This document shows positions 1 to 7,641 of a stretch of 64,000 nt of DNA, piece after piece; the stretch's first letter is position 1, and each line of letters starts with the position of its first letter. A model generated the notes under the pieces. It worked only from the letters and a program-made list of their open reading frames with translations. It had not been told where the DNA came from and searched no databases. The stretch is from Bradyrhizobium altum. GTDB taxonomy: Bacteria; Pseudomonadota; Alphaproteobacteria; Rhizobiales; Xanthobacteraceae. The translations under genes were made by a program, and so were the position numbers. The stretch lies in assembly GCF_020889705.1 (NCBI RefSeq), contig NZ_JACMYP010000010.1, forward strand, positions 1-64,000, written 5' to 3'.

Positions 1-190
1 GATGTTCTCGGAAACGTCTTCGCTCCAGGCTTCGGCGGTGTTGAAGCCGATCACCCGCAGCGGATTGGAATACTCACCTGCCAGCATGGCCCGGATCACG
101 GTTTCGAGGTCGGTCGCCTCAAGGCCGGCCTCGCGCCAGGCGCGGCCGATTGGGCCAAAGTCGTCGGCGACCAGGTTGACCGTCTGATCC
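1..190 (-). CDS. Conserved hypothetical protein, partial (runs off left edge)
   Basis: The minus strand is open from the window edge to about position 190. It reads STDQTVNLVADDFGPIG, then AWREAGLEATDLETVI, then EYSNPLRVIGFNTAEAW. The mix of acidic and hydrophobic residues looks like a real protein, and it resembles small Bradyrhizobium proteins with an FNTAExWSxDVS motif. The C-terminus lies outside the window. No ATG is in frame near the upstream end; a TTG lies further upstream, so the start is unresolved. Function unknown. Confidence 0.5.
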
Positions 191-263
191 GTCGAGGGGA
201 ACGATCGAGGGTGTCCAATTGGACCGACGCATGACGCAACTCCACCCAACTGAGGGTGCCGGC

Positions 264-365
264 CTAGAACGCGATAAAGAAACAACCCAAGAGCAATAGG
301 GTGAGCAAAACAGACACCCCGGCTGCCAATTCTAGGGCGTCGCTGGGCTCTGTTGATCGGTTCAC
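264..365 (-). CDS. 33-residue single-pass membrane peptide
   Basis: GTG at 365-363 opens a 33-codon frame ending TAG at 264. It reads NRSTEPSDALELAAG after the start, followed by one strongly hydrophobic helix (VSVLLTLLLLGCFFIAF). The GTG overlaps the TGA stop of the gene at 362-565 as GTGA, which points to translational coupling. Too small for family assignment; a membrane-anchored micropeptide made together with the upstream protein is the simplest reading. Function is not known. Confidence 0.5.
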   Translation of the reverse strand: MNRSTEPSDALELAAGVSVLLTLLLLGCFFIAF

Positions 366-565
366 ATTGGGGGCTGCAAACCGGGCGAACAGAGCCATTC
401 CTCGAGATGGGAAGCGGTCTCTGCCTGTCTGGCCTTCTTAAGGGTGAGGTGCTTTTCGTCGCCAATTGGCAATTCCTGGGCCCTCGCTCTGAGGCGCTGC
501 GCCTCGTCGCATAGACGCTCATGGAGGGATTGAGAGTGTTTGAAACGACGACGCTTCATGGCCAT
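362..565 (-). CDS. Small EWLxSPGLQP-family protein (copy A)
   Basis: A 67-residue basic, helical protein. It has a KRRRFKHSQSL start, ERLCDEAQRLRARAQELP in the middle and ARQAETASHLEEWL-CSPGLQPP at the end. Three paralogues lie in this window (18263-18535, 56509-56712, 60363-60575) and share R-x-R-[FNY]-K, ERLxxEA, ARxAETxx and EWLxSPxL. The ATG at 565 follows a purine-rich AAAGGA. Upstream are a conserved leader and an EcfG-type promoter; downstream is a coupled membrane peptide. No known domain; charged helices could suit RNA or protein binding, but that is speculation. Confidence 0.8.
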   Translation of the reverse strand: MAMKRRRFKHSQSLHERLCDEAQRLRARAQELPIGDEKHLTLKKARQAETASHLEEWLCSPGLQPPM

Positions 566-655
566 ACCGCTATCCTTTCCGTTTTGGAAAACGGCGTGAG
601 CGCAGTGATGGCGTTCTCGTCACCGATAGATACCGAGAGTCTCGCGGCAACGATG
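566..655 (-). promoter_or_regulatory. Conserved 5' leader RNA, copy A
   Basis: On the minus strand this leader aligns over almost its whole length with 18171-18262 and 56713-56800. The shared core is CTCGGTATCTATCGGTGA, then GAGAACGC. TCGTTGCCG (653-645) can pair with CGGTGACGA (625-617); the second arm can instead pair with TCACTG (608-603). Compared with copy B, one A-U pair becomes G-C and two pairs become G-U, so pairing is kept. Here CCGTTTT/AAAACGG forms a separate hairpin just before the ribosome-binding site. Confidence 0.6.
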
Positions 656-658
656 TGT

Positions 659-684
659 AACGCCTGTAACCGAACCGAAGTTCC
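659..684 (-). promoter_or_regulatory. EcfG-type stress promoter upstream of leader A
   Basis: Read on the minus strand: GGAAC, 17 nt, CGTT, matching the alphaproteobacterial EcfG consensus. The leader starts within about 10 nt of CGTT, so the transcript would begin almost exactly at the 5' arm of the first hairpin. Confidence 0.6.
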
Positions 685-716
685 CGACGGTTCCCCACAG
701 CTCGGAGATCAAAAAT

Positions 717-905
717 GGCCCCAGCAAACCTTGGAGGCCGGGGGCGATTGCTGGGGCCACATGGCCAGTCCCGCGTCAGTCGAGATTGGTCGACCTAACT
801 GTGATCCGGATTTGCGGTAGCAGCAAGCTTGAACCGCGGCCAGCAGCCAACGCTGAGGAACAAGTGGCAATTTTGCTTCGGTCGATTCACATGCGTTATT
901 CCGAT
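717..905 (+). repeat. Dispersed repeat R1 (partner of 52961-53210)
   Basis: This segment shares long near-identical blocks with 52961-53210: a block around GCGTCAGTCGAGATTGG, a block AAGCTTGAAC-GGCCAGCA, a block AAGTGGCAATTTTGC, and TCGATTCACAT at the end. The other copy carries about 75 extra bases before the last block. No gene is evident in this copy. Confidence 0.6.
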
Positions 906-928
906 CCCGACCCCATCCGAGACGGTCT

Positions 929-1306
929 CTATTTTGGAAAAAGCTTGTCCCTTACGTATCGGGATGTCGGCGTAAGACGAACACCTCGCGGCTTACGCCA
1001 GATCGCCTTGTCGATCTCGTCCTTGTCGCCGATTGTCAGGCGACCGGACGCTTTCCTGGCGACAAAAATAGCATCGCTCATGATTTTTCCCGAGCGGCCG
1101 TTCTTTGATTTTACCTCCTTCCAGAGGCGGACGCTTCCGAGCTTCAGCTTGGGAAGCTCCTCTTTGATTTCTCTCCGCAGGCAATCCCGTTCAGTCTCGC
1201 GGGACCGCTTGCGGCCGCCAGGAAACATCCAAAGCCGATCACTTTTGCGCCGCACCAACAGGACCCTGCCGCGCTTCACCGCGACGAGTTTTGAGGATTT
1301 TGCCAT
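929..1306 (-). CDS. NUDIX hydrolase
   Basis: A 125-residue single-domain NUDIX protein. The Nudix box lies near residues 30-53: G, five residues, E, seven residues, RE-IK-EEL, which fits GX5EX7REUXEEXGU except that the last glycine is proline. Before it comes the usual VLLVRRKSDRLWMFPGG segment. Such enzymes hydrolyse nucleoside diphosphates linked to another group; the substrate cannot be told here. The ATG at 1306 is preceded by AGGAG, and a TATAAT-like sequence lies further upstream, so it may be sigma-70 dependent. Flanked by unrelated small genes. Confidence 0.85.
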   Translation of the reverse strand: MAKSSKLVAVKRGRVLLVRRKSDRLWMFPGGRKRSRETERDCLRREIKEELPKLKLGSVRLWKEVKSKNGRSGKIMSDAIFVARKASGRLTIGDKDEIDKAIWRKPRGVRLTPTSRYVRDKLFPK

Positions 1307-1360
1307 TCGACACTCCTGCTGCGCCGATCAGAATCGGCAGCAATTATAGCAGGGTATCCA

Positions 1361-1582
1361 TTACCTGAGGCCAATCCGGGCTACGGCCAGGTCCGCGATT
1401 TCTTTCGGATCGTTAATGCCGGCAGCGCCAGCCTCGATCACCTTGCGGGCCACCAACTCGCAAAGCGGGTCGTTACGATCGACCAAGCCAATTGAGCGTA
1501 AGGCGAAATTGAAGGCCTTGTTCAAAAGTTCAACTTCCGCCGGCGTGTGTTTGCCGACTTGAAGCAAGCGATTGATCGGCAT
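1361..1582 (-). CDS. Conserved small protein (PINRLLQ family)
   Basis: A 73-residue all-helical protein: MPINRLLQVGKHTPAEVELL, a central LVDRNDPLCELVARKVIE and a C-terminal DPKEIADLAVARIGL. The pattern matches a short hypothetical protein frequent in Bradyrhizobium. The ATG at 1582 is preceded by CAGG. No enzymatic motif; function unknown. Confidence 0.7.
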   Translation of the reverse strand: MPINRLLQVGKHTPAEVELLNKAFNFALRSIGLVDRNDPLCELVARKVIEAGAAGINDPKEIADLAVARIGLR

Positions 1583-2076
1583 GTGTCACCTGCCAGGAGA
1601 CGCGCGTTCCATCCTTATAGCACGGGAACCCATTGGCGGCCCGAGATTATGGACACATCCTAAAATGCAAATTGGCTCCGTATCCGTGGCGGATCAGCCA
1701 GCCGCGACCGCGAAATTAGACGCTTGTCAAGTTGGGGTAGCCCGGGAGGGCCATCGCGGTTGCTGCGCTTTTTGCGATACGATGAAGTCGCGCTCCAAAT
1801 GGTGCGCTCGTAATTGGGCGGCTCATGGCGCCGCCGCCTAGCCCCGGAAAGGCTGCTGGAACCGTCTCGATTGCGAGTTTGCACCCCAACAGCACAACGC
1901 CGCCCGCTTAAAATTCATGCGGTCGGCGTCGGCGCTAGCCCCAGGATTGGAAATTGCAAAATCCTGACCCTCGAAGTCTATATCTTTCGTGCCAAGAGGG
2001 AATTGGCGAAAGCGGGGTACTGCGAACGAATGCCGCCGTCCCATCGCTGGGGCCGTTTCTCTTCTTCGGCCGCGGC
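1583..2076. other. Intergenic stretch without recognised gene
   Basis: Open frames here on both strands are arginine- and proline-rich without family features, and no tRNA, repeat or clear promoter was found. Confidence 0.4.
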
Positions 2077-2283
2077 TCAGTTTGAATTTCGCTGATCCAA
2101 AAGCCGCTTTAGGTCGCTCTCAAATATCGCCAGCGCCTGCTCAAAATGTTCGAGCAGTTCCTGAGCCTGGGCCTCGTTAGCAACCTTGCCACTCGCAATC
2201 CGTTCACGCTGGTTCGCCACAATGCGGCGTCCATCCTCAACGCGCTCTTCTGCGATTGCTATCTGTTCATCAAGAGTAGGCAT
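2077..2283 (-). CDS. Small coiled-coil protein
   Basis: A 68-residue acidic helical protein. It opens MPTLDEQIAIAEERVEDG and continues with a heptad-like stretch (RRIVANQRERIASGK ... ELLEHFEQALAIFESDLKRLLDQ), suggesting a coiled coil. This type is common in Bradyrhizobium accessory DNA. It stands alone; function unknown. Confidence 0.7.
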   Translation of the reverse strand: MPTLDEQIAIAEERVEDGRRIVANQRERIASGKVANEAQAQELLEHFEQALAIFESDLKRLLDQRNSN

Positions 2284-2874
2284 GAGTTCGTCTCCCGACC
2301 GTTGGCAGGCGGAACTCGAAATTGGTCATGTTGGATTACCATATGTAAATTTTTAGACTGGGCCGCGAATATTAAGGTTGGGACGGGCCGCTCATTCCGG
2401 CGAGGCCACAGCCATCGCGTCGGGAGTAATCTTGCGCAGCTGGAAAGGGTCGAAATCATGCCTGAGTCGGACCGGTTGCCAGAAGGCGATTATTTGCCTG
2501 CAGAACCAGCGGAGCTTTCAGAAGCTGGTGACGTAAGAATATTTGGGCCGTGATGTCGCGGCCTATGTCGCACAATGTCCAACGGATCGTGCATGTCCTT
2601 AGAAAGTTAACTGGCATTGCTAAACGATGGGGGAAGGCGAGTTCGATCCTCGTCAGGGGCGCCACTTCGATATTGCGCTATCGCCCGGTTCTTCGATTGA
2701 ACCCGGCAAGTTTTCGAATTGAGCGCACCGTCAGCGTAATCCCGACCACCGACGGCCGGGAGCGACATCGTCGCTTTTACCTTACCGTCTCGATTGGCGC
2801 ATGCGCGGGTCGTCGGTCTGCTCCTCGCCGTTCCTGTGCCCCTTAAGTCGCAGCACCTGCTCTCGCGAGGCAAA
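2284..2874. other. Intergenic stretch; only a tRNA-like fragment
   Basis: No convincing gene. A 31-codon frame at 2458-2553 (MPESDRLPEGDYLP) is possible but unsupported. The only recognisable element is a tRNA 3'-end-like sequence at 2637-2664. Confidence 0.4.
2637..2664 (+). other. tRNA 3'-end fragment (T arm, acceptor, CCA)
   Basis: GCGAG-TTCGATC-CTCGT forms a T arm, followed by an acceptor-like CAGGGGC, a G and CCA. No matching 5' acceptor or anticodon arm lies in the preceding 80 bases, so it is not a complete tRNA. Such scars are typical of integration at tRNA genes. Confidence 0.4.
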
Positions 2875-4458
2875 TCAAAGCGGGATTTCAGGCGGCCTTG
2901 TAAATCCCCCATACTTCCTTTCGAGCAGTTGAGCGAACGCAAGTGGGGTGCGGTCCTCGAACAGCGGGCCGATGATCTGCGCGCCAATGGGAAGTCCTGA
3001 CTTCGACCGGCCTACCGGCATCACCGTCGCGGGCAGGCCCGGAGGCGTCGCGACCGTCGCCCAGACTATCAGCGACAGATAGGGGTGAGCCTCGCCGTCG
3101 ATGTCGATCGTTCGATCCTCCTGATCCGGCGTTTGGTCGTGCGGGAACGCGGTCACGGAAAACGGCGGACAGACAACCACGTCGAATTCCCTGAACAGAC
3201 CTGCCCATTGCTGGCGCAGGCGGGCCCGCGCGATTTCCGCCGTCATCCACGCGTGGTGGCTAAGCAGCGGCGCGCGCATTCGCCATGCCTTGAGACTATC
3301 GTCATCCGGCTTCAGCGCTGCGACGCTCTCCTCAATCTTCTTGAAAAATTCAGGAGGCCGGCCGAACGCGGTAAAGTTGCGTACCATGCGGGTATGCAGG
3401 CGTGCCGACTCGGCGAGATCGGGGACGAGCGAACTGGACCGTGCGACGATTGCGCCCGTCGCCGTGAGCCGGCCGGCGAGCCGATCGAGTGCGTCCCGAA
3501 TATCGCTTGCCACCGGCAGCAGTGGATGACTATCCAGCACAAGAACGCGGAAGTCCCTTAGTACTTCATGTCGTGGCGCGGGAAGCGCGAGATGGTATGC
3601 GCGCGCCTCGTATTCGTCCGGACCGGCGATCACGTCGAGCGTGGTCGAAAGATCGGCCGCGGTACGGGCCATCGGTCCGCAAACGCCAAGCCCACTGGTC
3701 AGGTCGGTTGCCAATGCGGGTGAACGAGGCGGTGCGAGGCCGCGCTGGGGGACCAGATTGGATGTCGGCTTGTGAGCGAACACCCCGCATAAATGTGCCG
3801 GCACGCGCAGCGAGCCGCTGATGTCGGAGCCGAGCTCGAGCGGCACGTATCCGGCGGCCAGCGCGGCGGCCGATCCGCCGGACGAGCCGCCGGGCGTTCG
3901 CGTGAGATCCCACGGGTTGTTGGTCGTTCCATAGATCTCATTGAAGCTTTGCCAATCGGCCATCGCGGTTGCGAGATTGGTCTTTCCCAGGATCACGGCT
4001 CCCGCGGCCTTGACGCGGGCCACCGCAACGGCGTCTTCGGCGGCCCGCCATCCACGGCCCGACGGGAAGCCCCAGGTGGTCGGCAGGCCGCAGATATTGA
4101 AGGCTTCCTTGACTGTCATCGGTATTCCGAGCAACGGCTGGCGCTCGCCGCGGGCGAGCGCGGCATCGGCCTCGCGCGCCGCCGCCTTCGCGCGTTCGAA
4201 GTCGCGCACGACCACGGCATTGATGCGGGAATCGAGCGCCTCGATCCGGCCAACCGCGTGCTCGAACAATTCGGTCGCCGAAATCTTGCGAGCGTCGAGC
4301 AGCGCCCGCAGCTCGCCGGCGCTGCGATAGTCCAGTCCTTGCTCGGCGGAGGATGAGTGCGGGGCCTGCTGGGCTAAAGCCGAGGGGAGCCGGGGTGCGG
4401 CCGTGGCCGCGACGGTGCTGGCAACCGCCCCGAGAAGGACACGTCGGTTGATTGTCAT
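2875..4458 (-). CDS. Exported amidase (amidase signature family)
   Basis: A 527-residue amidase-signature enzyme hydrolysing carboxamides. An N-terminal INRRVLLGAVAS segment followed by an Ala-rich stretch ending ALAQ looks like a twin-arginine-like or Sec signal, so a periplasmic site is likely. The family's Ser-Ser-Lys triad is visible: Lys near 117 (MTVKEAF), cis-Ser near 192 in GGSSGGSAAAL, and nucleophile Ser near 216 in SDISGSLRVPA. Length suits a stand-alone amidase rather than GatA, which is cytoplasmic. It is divergent from the regulator at 4602, which may control it. The substrate is unknown. Confidence 0.88.
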   Translation of the reverse strand: MTINRRVLLGAVASTVAATAAPRLPSALAQQAPHSSSAEQGLDYRSAGELRALLDARKISATELFEHAVGRIEALDSRINAVVVRDFERAKAAAREADAALARGERQPLLGIPMTVKEAFNICGLPTTWGFPSGRGWRAAEDAVAVARVKAAGAVILGKTNLATAMADWQSFNEIYGTTNNPWDLTRTPGGSSGGSAAALAAGYVPLELGSDISGSLRVPAHLCGVFAHKPTSNLVPQRGLAPPRSPALATDLTSGLGVCGPMARTAADLSTTLDVIAGPDEYEARAYHLALPAPRHEVLRDFRVLVLDSHPLLPVASDIRDALDRLAGRLTATGAIVARSSSLVPDLAESARLHTRMVRNFTAFGRPPEFFKKIEESVAALKPDDDSLKAWRMRAPLLSHHAWMTAEIARARLRQQWAGLFREFDVVVCPPFSVTAFPHDQTPDQEDRTIDIDGEAHPYLSLIVWATVATPPGLPATVMPVGRSKSGLPIGAQIIGPLFEDRTPLAFAQLLERKYGGFTRPPEIPL

Positions 4459-4601
4459 GGTCGGCCTCCTCCGTATCCGATCCGGTGCCGTTCCCGCGCC
4501 CCTCGATTTGGACTAGGTTGGTGGGCCGGCACGGCGTCGGCATCGCCATCGTTCTGCAGAGGCTAGGCGGACTGGCGCCGCGACGCCCGAAAGAGGGCCG
4601 A

Positions 4602-6365
4602 ATGAACCCCGAAATTGGCACGAAAACCAAGCCGAGTGCCGCCGATGGCGACGAACCGCCCCCGATTCGCCGCGGCGTTCTTCACTTTGCCGATTTTGAC
4701 GTGGACCTGGAGCGGGCCGAATTGCGGGTCCGCGGCACCGTGGTTGCGTTGCGCCCGAAGAGCTTTGCGCTGCTGGTTTACCTAGCCTGTCATCCCGGTC
4801 GGCTGCTGACCAAGGATGAGCTCATTGAAACGGTTTGGCCGGATGTGTCGGTAACCGACGACTCCCTCGTTCAGTGCATCAGCGAACTACGAGCCGCGCT
4901 TGGAGACGGCGATCAGCGCCTGATCAAGACCATACCTCGCCGTGGTTATTTGCTGGATGCCCCCCCTGTCGATGCGCCGCCTACCGATGAAACGGTCGAA
5001 CGCGGTGCCGGTGCGGTCGACTCGCACAGCCCATCGCCACGACTTCCCCCGCGCCGCGGATCGTTGTGGTGGCTGCCTGCATTCGCGACCGTATGTAGTG
5101 TCTCGCTTGCCGGCGCGCTCTGGTTCGGGTTTCCGCATCGCGGACAATACGACGCCTTCGTCAGCAAGAACACCATCACGGTTTTACCCCTCGTCGGTGT
5201 TGGCGGCGAGAACGCCGCTGACCTCGCCGAGGCCGTGACCGAAGATCTCACTATTGAGGTGTCGCGCCTGCCCGACACGCTCGTGATCGGACATCTACCA
5301 GAGGATTCGCCGGCGCGCGCTGATAGCGATGCACAGAACGTCGGCCGCCGATTGGACGTGGCCTACGTCTTGGGTGGCAGCCTGCACCGGCAAGGTGAAG
5401 CCGTCTCGATCGCCATGAAACTGCAGGCGAGTGCCACCGGCGCGCTGTTGTGGTCGGGCCGGTTCGACTACGCCGAACAAGCCGGATGGAATTGGCGCCG
5501 AGACGTCACGGCGCGCATCGCCAACGAGCTGAAGGTACGTATTGACGAGGCCGCGAGGCCCTTCGACCGTCCTTATGCCGGGCGTACGTTTGCCGCTATT
5601 GATCCCACGCTTCAGGGCTGGCGCCTGCTGAAGCGGATTCATACACGGGAAGAGCCGCAGCGGGCGCGCGCGCTGTTCGAGCTGGCGTTACAGATAGACC
5701 CCGACTCCGCCTCTGCGCTGGCCGGACTTGCCCTGAGTCACATCACCGAGGTGCTGACGCGCTGGAGCAAGGCGCCGGGCACCCAGACCGCGCTCGCCGC
5801 GCAAGCGATTGAGCGTTCATTGGCGCTGCAACCAAACGATCCCCGCGCAAACTACGTGCGAAGCCTGGTGTTATCGGCGCAAGGTCGGATCGATGATGCG
5901 GAACAGGCCATCCAACGCGTGCTGTCACTCTATCCGAACCAGCCGCGGGCACTGCAGCGGCTGGGCTTTCTGAGGCTGCAACAGGGCCGTCCGGAAGAAG
6001 TAGTCGCGCCGGTCATGCTATCGCTCCGCCTTGATCCACTCGATGCCGAACAGGTGAGCCTTGGCCACTTCACGCTGGGAATGGCCGAATTCCACCTGCA
6101 TCATGACGAGGCGGCCTACGCACACATGCGTCAGGCGATGATAAGTAGTCCGCAAAATGGCTTTGCCTGGCAATGGCTGGCGGCGATCGATGCCCTGCAC
6201 GGTCGTAGCGAGCAAGCCAGGAACAACCTGATCGAATACCAGAAGCGCATTCCCGGCTCTACGGTCAGCAGCCTGAAAGCATCGGAACCCTCGCGCAATG
6301 CGGCGTTCTGGCAGGAGCGCAATCGCTTCTATGAAGGTCTGAGGAAAGCGGGACTGCCGGAGTAA
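4602..6365 (+). CDS. Winged-helix regulator with TM segment and TPR domain (CadC-like)
   Basis: Residues about 25-125 form an OmpR/PhoB-type winged helix (ALRPKSFALLVYLACH, LLTKDELIETVWPD, DDSLVQCISELRAALGD, IKTIPRRGYLL). One transmembrane helix follows (WWLPAFATVCSVSLAGALWF). The remainder has an adenylate-cyclase-like region (VLPLVGVGGEN ... ADLAEAVTEDLT) and TPR repeats. This is the one-component CadC-like plan: a membrane-tethered DNA-binding protein. I chose ATG 4602 because GAGGGCC precedes it; an earlier start at 4452 would overlap the divergent amidase and adds unlikely sequence. The stimulus is not apparent. Confidence 0.85.
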   Translation: MNPEIGTKTKPSAADGDEPPPIRRGVLHFADFDVDLERAELRVRGTVVALRPKSFALLVYLACHPGRLLTKDELIETVWPDVSVTDDSLVQCISELRAALGDGDQRLIKTIPRRGYLLDAPPVDAPPTDETVERGAGAVDSHSPSPRLPPRRGSLWWLPAFATVCSVSLAGALWFGFPHRGQYDAFVSKNTITVLPLVGVGGENAADLAEAVTEDLTIEVSRLPDTLVIGHLPEDSPARADSDAQNVGRRLDVAYVLGGSLHRQGEAVSIAMKLQASATGALLWSGRFDYAEQAGWNWRRDVTARIANELKVRIDEAARPFDRPYAGRTFAAIDPTLQGWRLLKRIHTREEPQRARALFELALQIDPDSASALAGLALSHITEVLTRWSKAPGTQTALAAQAIERSLALQPNDPRANYVRSLVLSAQGRIDDAEQAIQRVLSLYPNQPRALQRLGFLRLQQGRPEEVVAPVMLSLRLDPLDAEQVSLGHFTLGMAEFHLHHDEAAYAHMRQAMISSPQNGFAWQWLAAIDALHGRSEQARNNLIEYQKRIPGSTVSSLKASEPSRNAAFWQERNRFYEGLRKAGLPE

Positions 6366-6537
6366 GGATCCCAAGCCCTTGGCCGCCATGGCCTGTTCCT
6401 GCCACATCTCATCGGCTCCGCGGACTGATCGAAAGGGCCGTGGTCGACCGTAATAGGGGCCAGAAGTGCGACTTGCTGTGCGCAAATTGTCACCGCGAAG
6501 TCCATTCGCCTGAGTGGATGATACCAGAACAACATAA

Positions 6538-6625
6538 GGAAGCTTGGCAGAGTGGCCGATTGTGCTGCGGTGCTAACGGAGTAGACCGCCAGGTCTCAGA
6601 GGTTCAAATCCTCTAGCTTCCGCCA
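6538..6625 (+). tRNA. tRNA-Ser-like (anticodon GCT), degenerate
   Basis: A perfect 7-bp acceptor (GGAAGCT/AGCTTCC), discriminator G, encoded CCA, a good T arm (AGAGG-TTCAAAT-CCTCT) and a class II variable arm (AGACC-GCCA-GGTCT) are present. The TGCTAAC loop would carry GCT, but the flanking bases do not pair as a normal anticodon stem. It may therefore be non-functional or unusual. Confidence 0.55.
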
Positions 6626-6630
6626 ATACG

Positions 6631-6673
6631 TGACCTTCGGGTCTGGCGAGTTCGACTCTCGCTCTCTCCGCCA
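6631..6673 (+). tRNA. Partial tRNA-Ser (3' half only)
   Basis: A variable-arm hairpin (GACC-TTCG-GGTC) is followed by a T arm (GCGAG-TTCGACT-CTCGC) and an acceptor 3' strand with CCA. The 5' half is missing, leaving a class II tRNA fragment directly behind the Ser-like tRNA. Confidence 0.5.
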
Positions 6674-6675
6674 CA

Positions 6676-6876
6676 TCATCCGGCGTCAAAGCGCCGTCTC
6701 GCCGCGGCAATAACTTCGCGGGTTGCCAGATCACCTTGCTCAGCCATGTCGGCGCAAGGATCCGTCTTCTGCTCCTCGCATGCGCACGAGCCATGAAGTT
6801 GCCGGCAGAACGCCCATGACCTGAGCCGCCAGACACGGTTCTCGGTTTCGGTGAAATTCATGCCCGCTTGGGTCAT
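6676..6876 (-). CDS. Possible small protein within the tRNA array
   Basis: An open frame reads MTQAGMNFTETENRVWRLR, then CRQLHGSCACEEQK, then AEQGDLATREVIAAARRRF. Composition is plausible for a real small protein, unlike the upstream extension of the frame, which merely shadows a tRNA. No family is recognised. The 5' end overlaps the tRNA-like gene at 6862-6935 on the other strand. Confidence 0.3.
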   Translation of the reverse strand: MTQAGMNFTETENRVWRLRSWAFCRQLHGSCACEEQKTDPCADMAEQGDLATREVIAAARRRFDAG

Positions 6877-6935
6877 AGGTTGATCACCTGGTTTCCACCC
6901 AGGCCAAGTCGGTTCGAGTCCGGCAGCCCGCACCA
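6862..6935 (+). tRNA. tRNA-Gly-like (anticodon TCC)
   Basis: The anticodon arm is perfect (CCTGG-TTTCCAC-CCAGG, anticodon TCC). The T arm is GTCGG-TTCGAGT-CCGGC and CCA is encoded. The acceptor 3' strand AGCCCGC does not pair with the corresponding 5' bases GCCCGCT, so the molecule appears defective. Confidence 0.45.
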
Positions 6936-6950
6936 ATTTTCAAAGGGAAA

Positions 6951-6977
6951 CCCCGAGGAGAATGAATCTCCTCGGGG
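6951..6977. terminator. Perfect 11-bp inverted repeat
   Basis: CCCCGAGGAGA, a 5-nt loop (ATGAA), then the exact complement TCTCCTCGGGG. There is no T-run, so it may be a processing or termination hairpin between array tRNAs. Confidence 0.45.
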
Positions 6978-7061
6978 GCCCTCCATTCGAGCGCCGGGCG
7001 CCGCGGTAACAGCGTTCCGGCGGTTGCCTTCCTACTCGCGGAGGATGTGGGCGGCAAATAG

Positions 7062-7136
7062 CCTGCCATCGCCTGGTGGAAAGGGTACGGCTCTTTAAGC
7101 CGGACTTCGCGGGTTCAACTCCCGTTGGCAGGACCA
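7062..7136 (+). tRNA. tRNA-Lys-like (anticodon TTT, C33)
   Basis: A perfect 7-bp acceptor (CCTGCCA/TGGCAGG), A73, encoded CCA, and a T arm GCGGG-TTCAACT-CCCGT. Counting from the T arm, the anticodon loop is TCTTTAA with anticodon TTT. Position 33 is then C instead of the near-universal U, and the first anticodon-stem pair is mismatched. Confidence 0.6.
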
Positions 7137-7141
7137 ACCAT

Positions 7142-7218
7142 GGGCGCGTAGCCAAGGTGGCTAAGGCACCGGATTTTGATTCCGACATCCGCAGGTTCGA
7201 GCCCTGCCGCGCCTGCCA
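7142..7218 (+). tRNA. tRNA-Gln (anticodon TTG)
   Basis: Acceptor GGGCGCG/CGCGCCT, anticodon arm CCGGA-TTTTGAT-TCCGA (one terminal mismatch), T arm GCAGG-TTCGAGC-CCTGC, discriminator G and encoded CCA. All arms are in normal register with U33 present. Confidence 0.75.
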
Positions 7219-7225
7219 ACATCAT

Positions 7226-7298
7226 CGCAGGGCCTCTAGGGTAGGGTCTCGGTCTCATAAGCTGGGATAGGCCGGTTCGAAGCCGGTACCTGCGACCA
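7226..7298 (+). tRNA. tRNA-Met/Ile2-like (anticodon CAT)
   Basis: Anticodon loop CTCATAA gives CAT; the stem has three G-U pairs. The T arm is GCCGG-TTCGAAG-CCGGT and CCA is encoded. Acceptor pairing is 6-7 bp depending on register. CAT could be elongator Met or lysidine-modified Ile. Confidence 0.6.
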
Positions 7299-7301
7299 TC
7301 C

Positions 7302-7376
7302 CCTGACTTCGTTCAATGGTAGGACGCTCGGCCGTGGACCGGGAGACGCGGTGTTCGATTCACCCACTCAGGACCA
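7302..7376 (+). tRNA. tRNA-His-like (anticodon GTG, C33)
   Basis: Acceptor CCTGACT/ACTCAGG (one mismatch), D arm GTTC-AATGGTA-GGAC, anticodon arm CTCGG-CCGTGGA-CCGGG with anticodon GTG, A73 and CCA. As known for alphaproteobacterial tRNA-His, there is no G at -1 and A is at 73. Position 33 is C, as in the Lys-like tRNA. Confidence 0.6.
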
Positions 7377-7565
7377 TTAGGTGTGGGTCAGTGCTTGCGC
7401 GGCGATATTGCGGACCTGTTTCAGCGTGTTCTCGTATCCGAGGGGCCCGAGCGTACCAACTGTTGCCACGCGCAAGATCTCTTCGATCGACGTGCGCAGC
7501 GTGTCGATTTCCGCCGCGCCGACATCGAGAGCGACGTGGGTAGCCCTTTGCCAAAAATCGGGTGC
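7377..7565 (-). pseudogene. Helical protein fragment inside the tRNA array
   Basis: A minus-strand frame ending TAA at 7377 reads FWQRATHVALDVGAAEIDTL, then RTSIEEILRVATVGTLGP, then ENTLKQVRNIAAQAL. The amphipathic helices look like real coding sequence. The frame is bounded upstream by TGA at 7568-7566 and contains no ATG, GTG or TTG before the conserved part. A lost start or frameshift is likely. Family unknown. Confidence 0.45.
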
Positions 7566-7641
7566 TCAGACCGGCCGCTTGGCGTCGCTCCGCTAGCTTT
7601 TGCTCCAGTCTATCTTTCGTCTTCGTCGTGCCTGTCTCCAG

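Noticed and set aside
786-1349. A 187-codon plus-strand frame
   Set aside because: It is antisense to the NUDIX gene and begins inside repeat R1.
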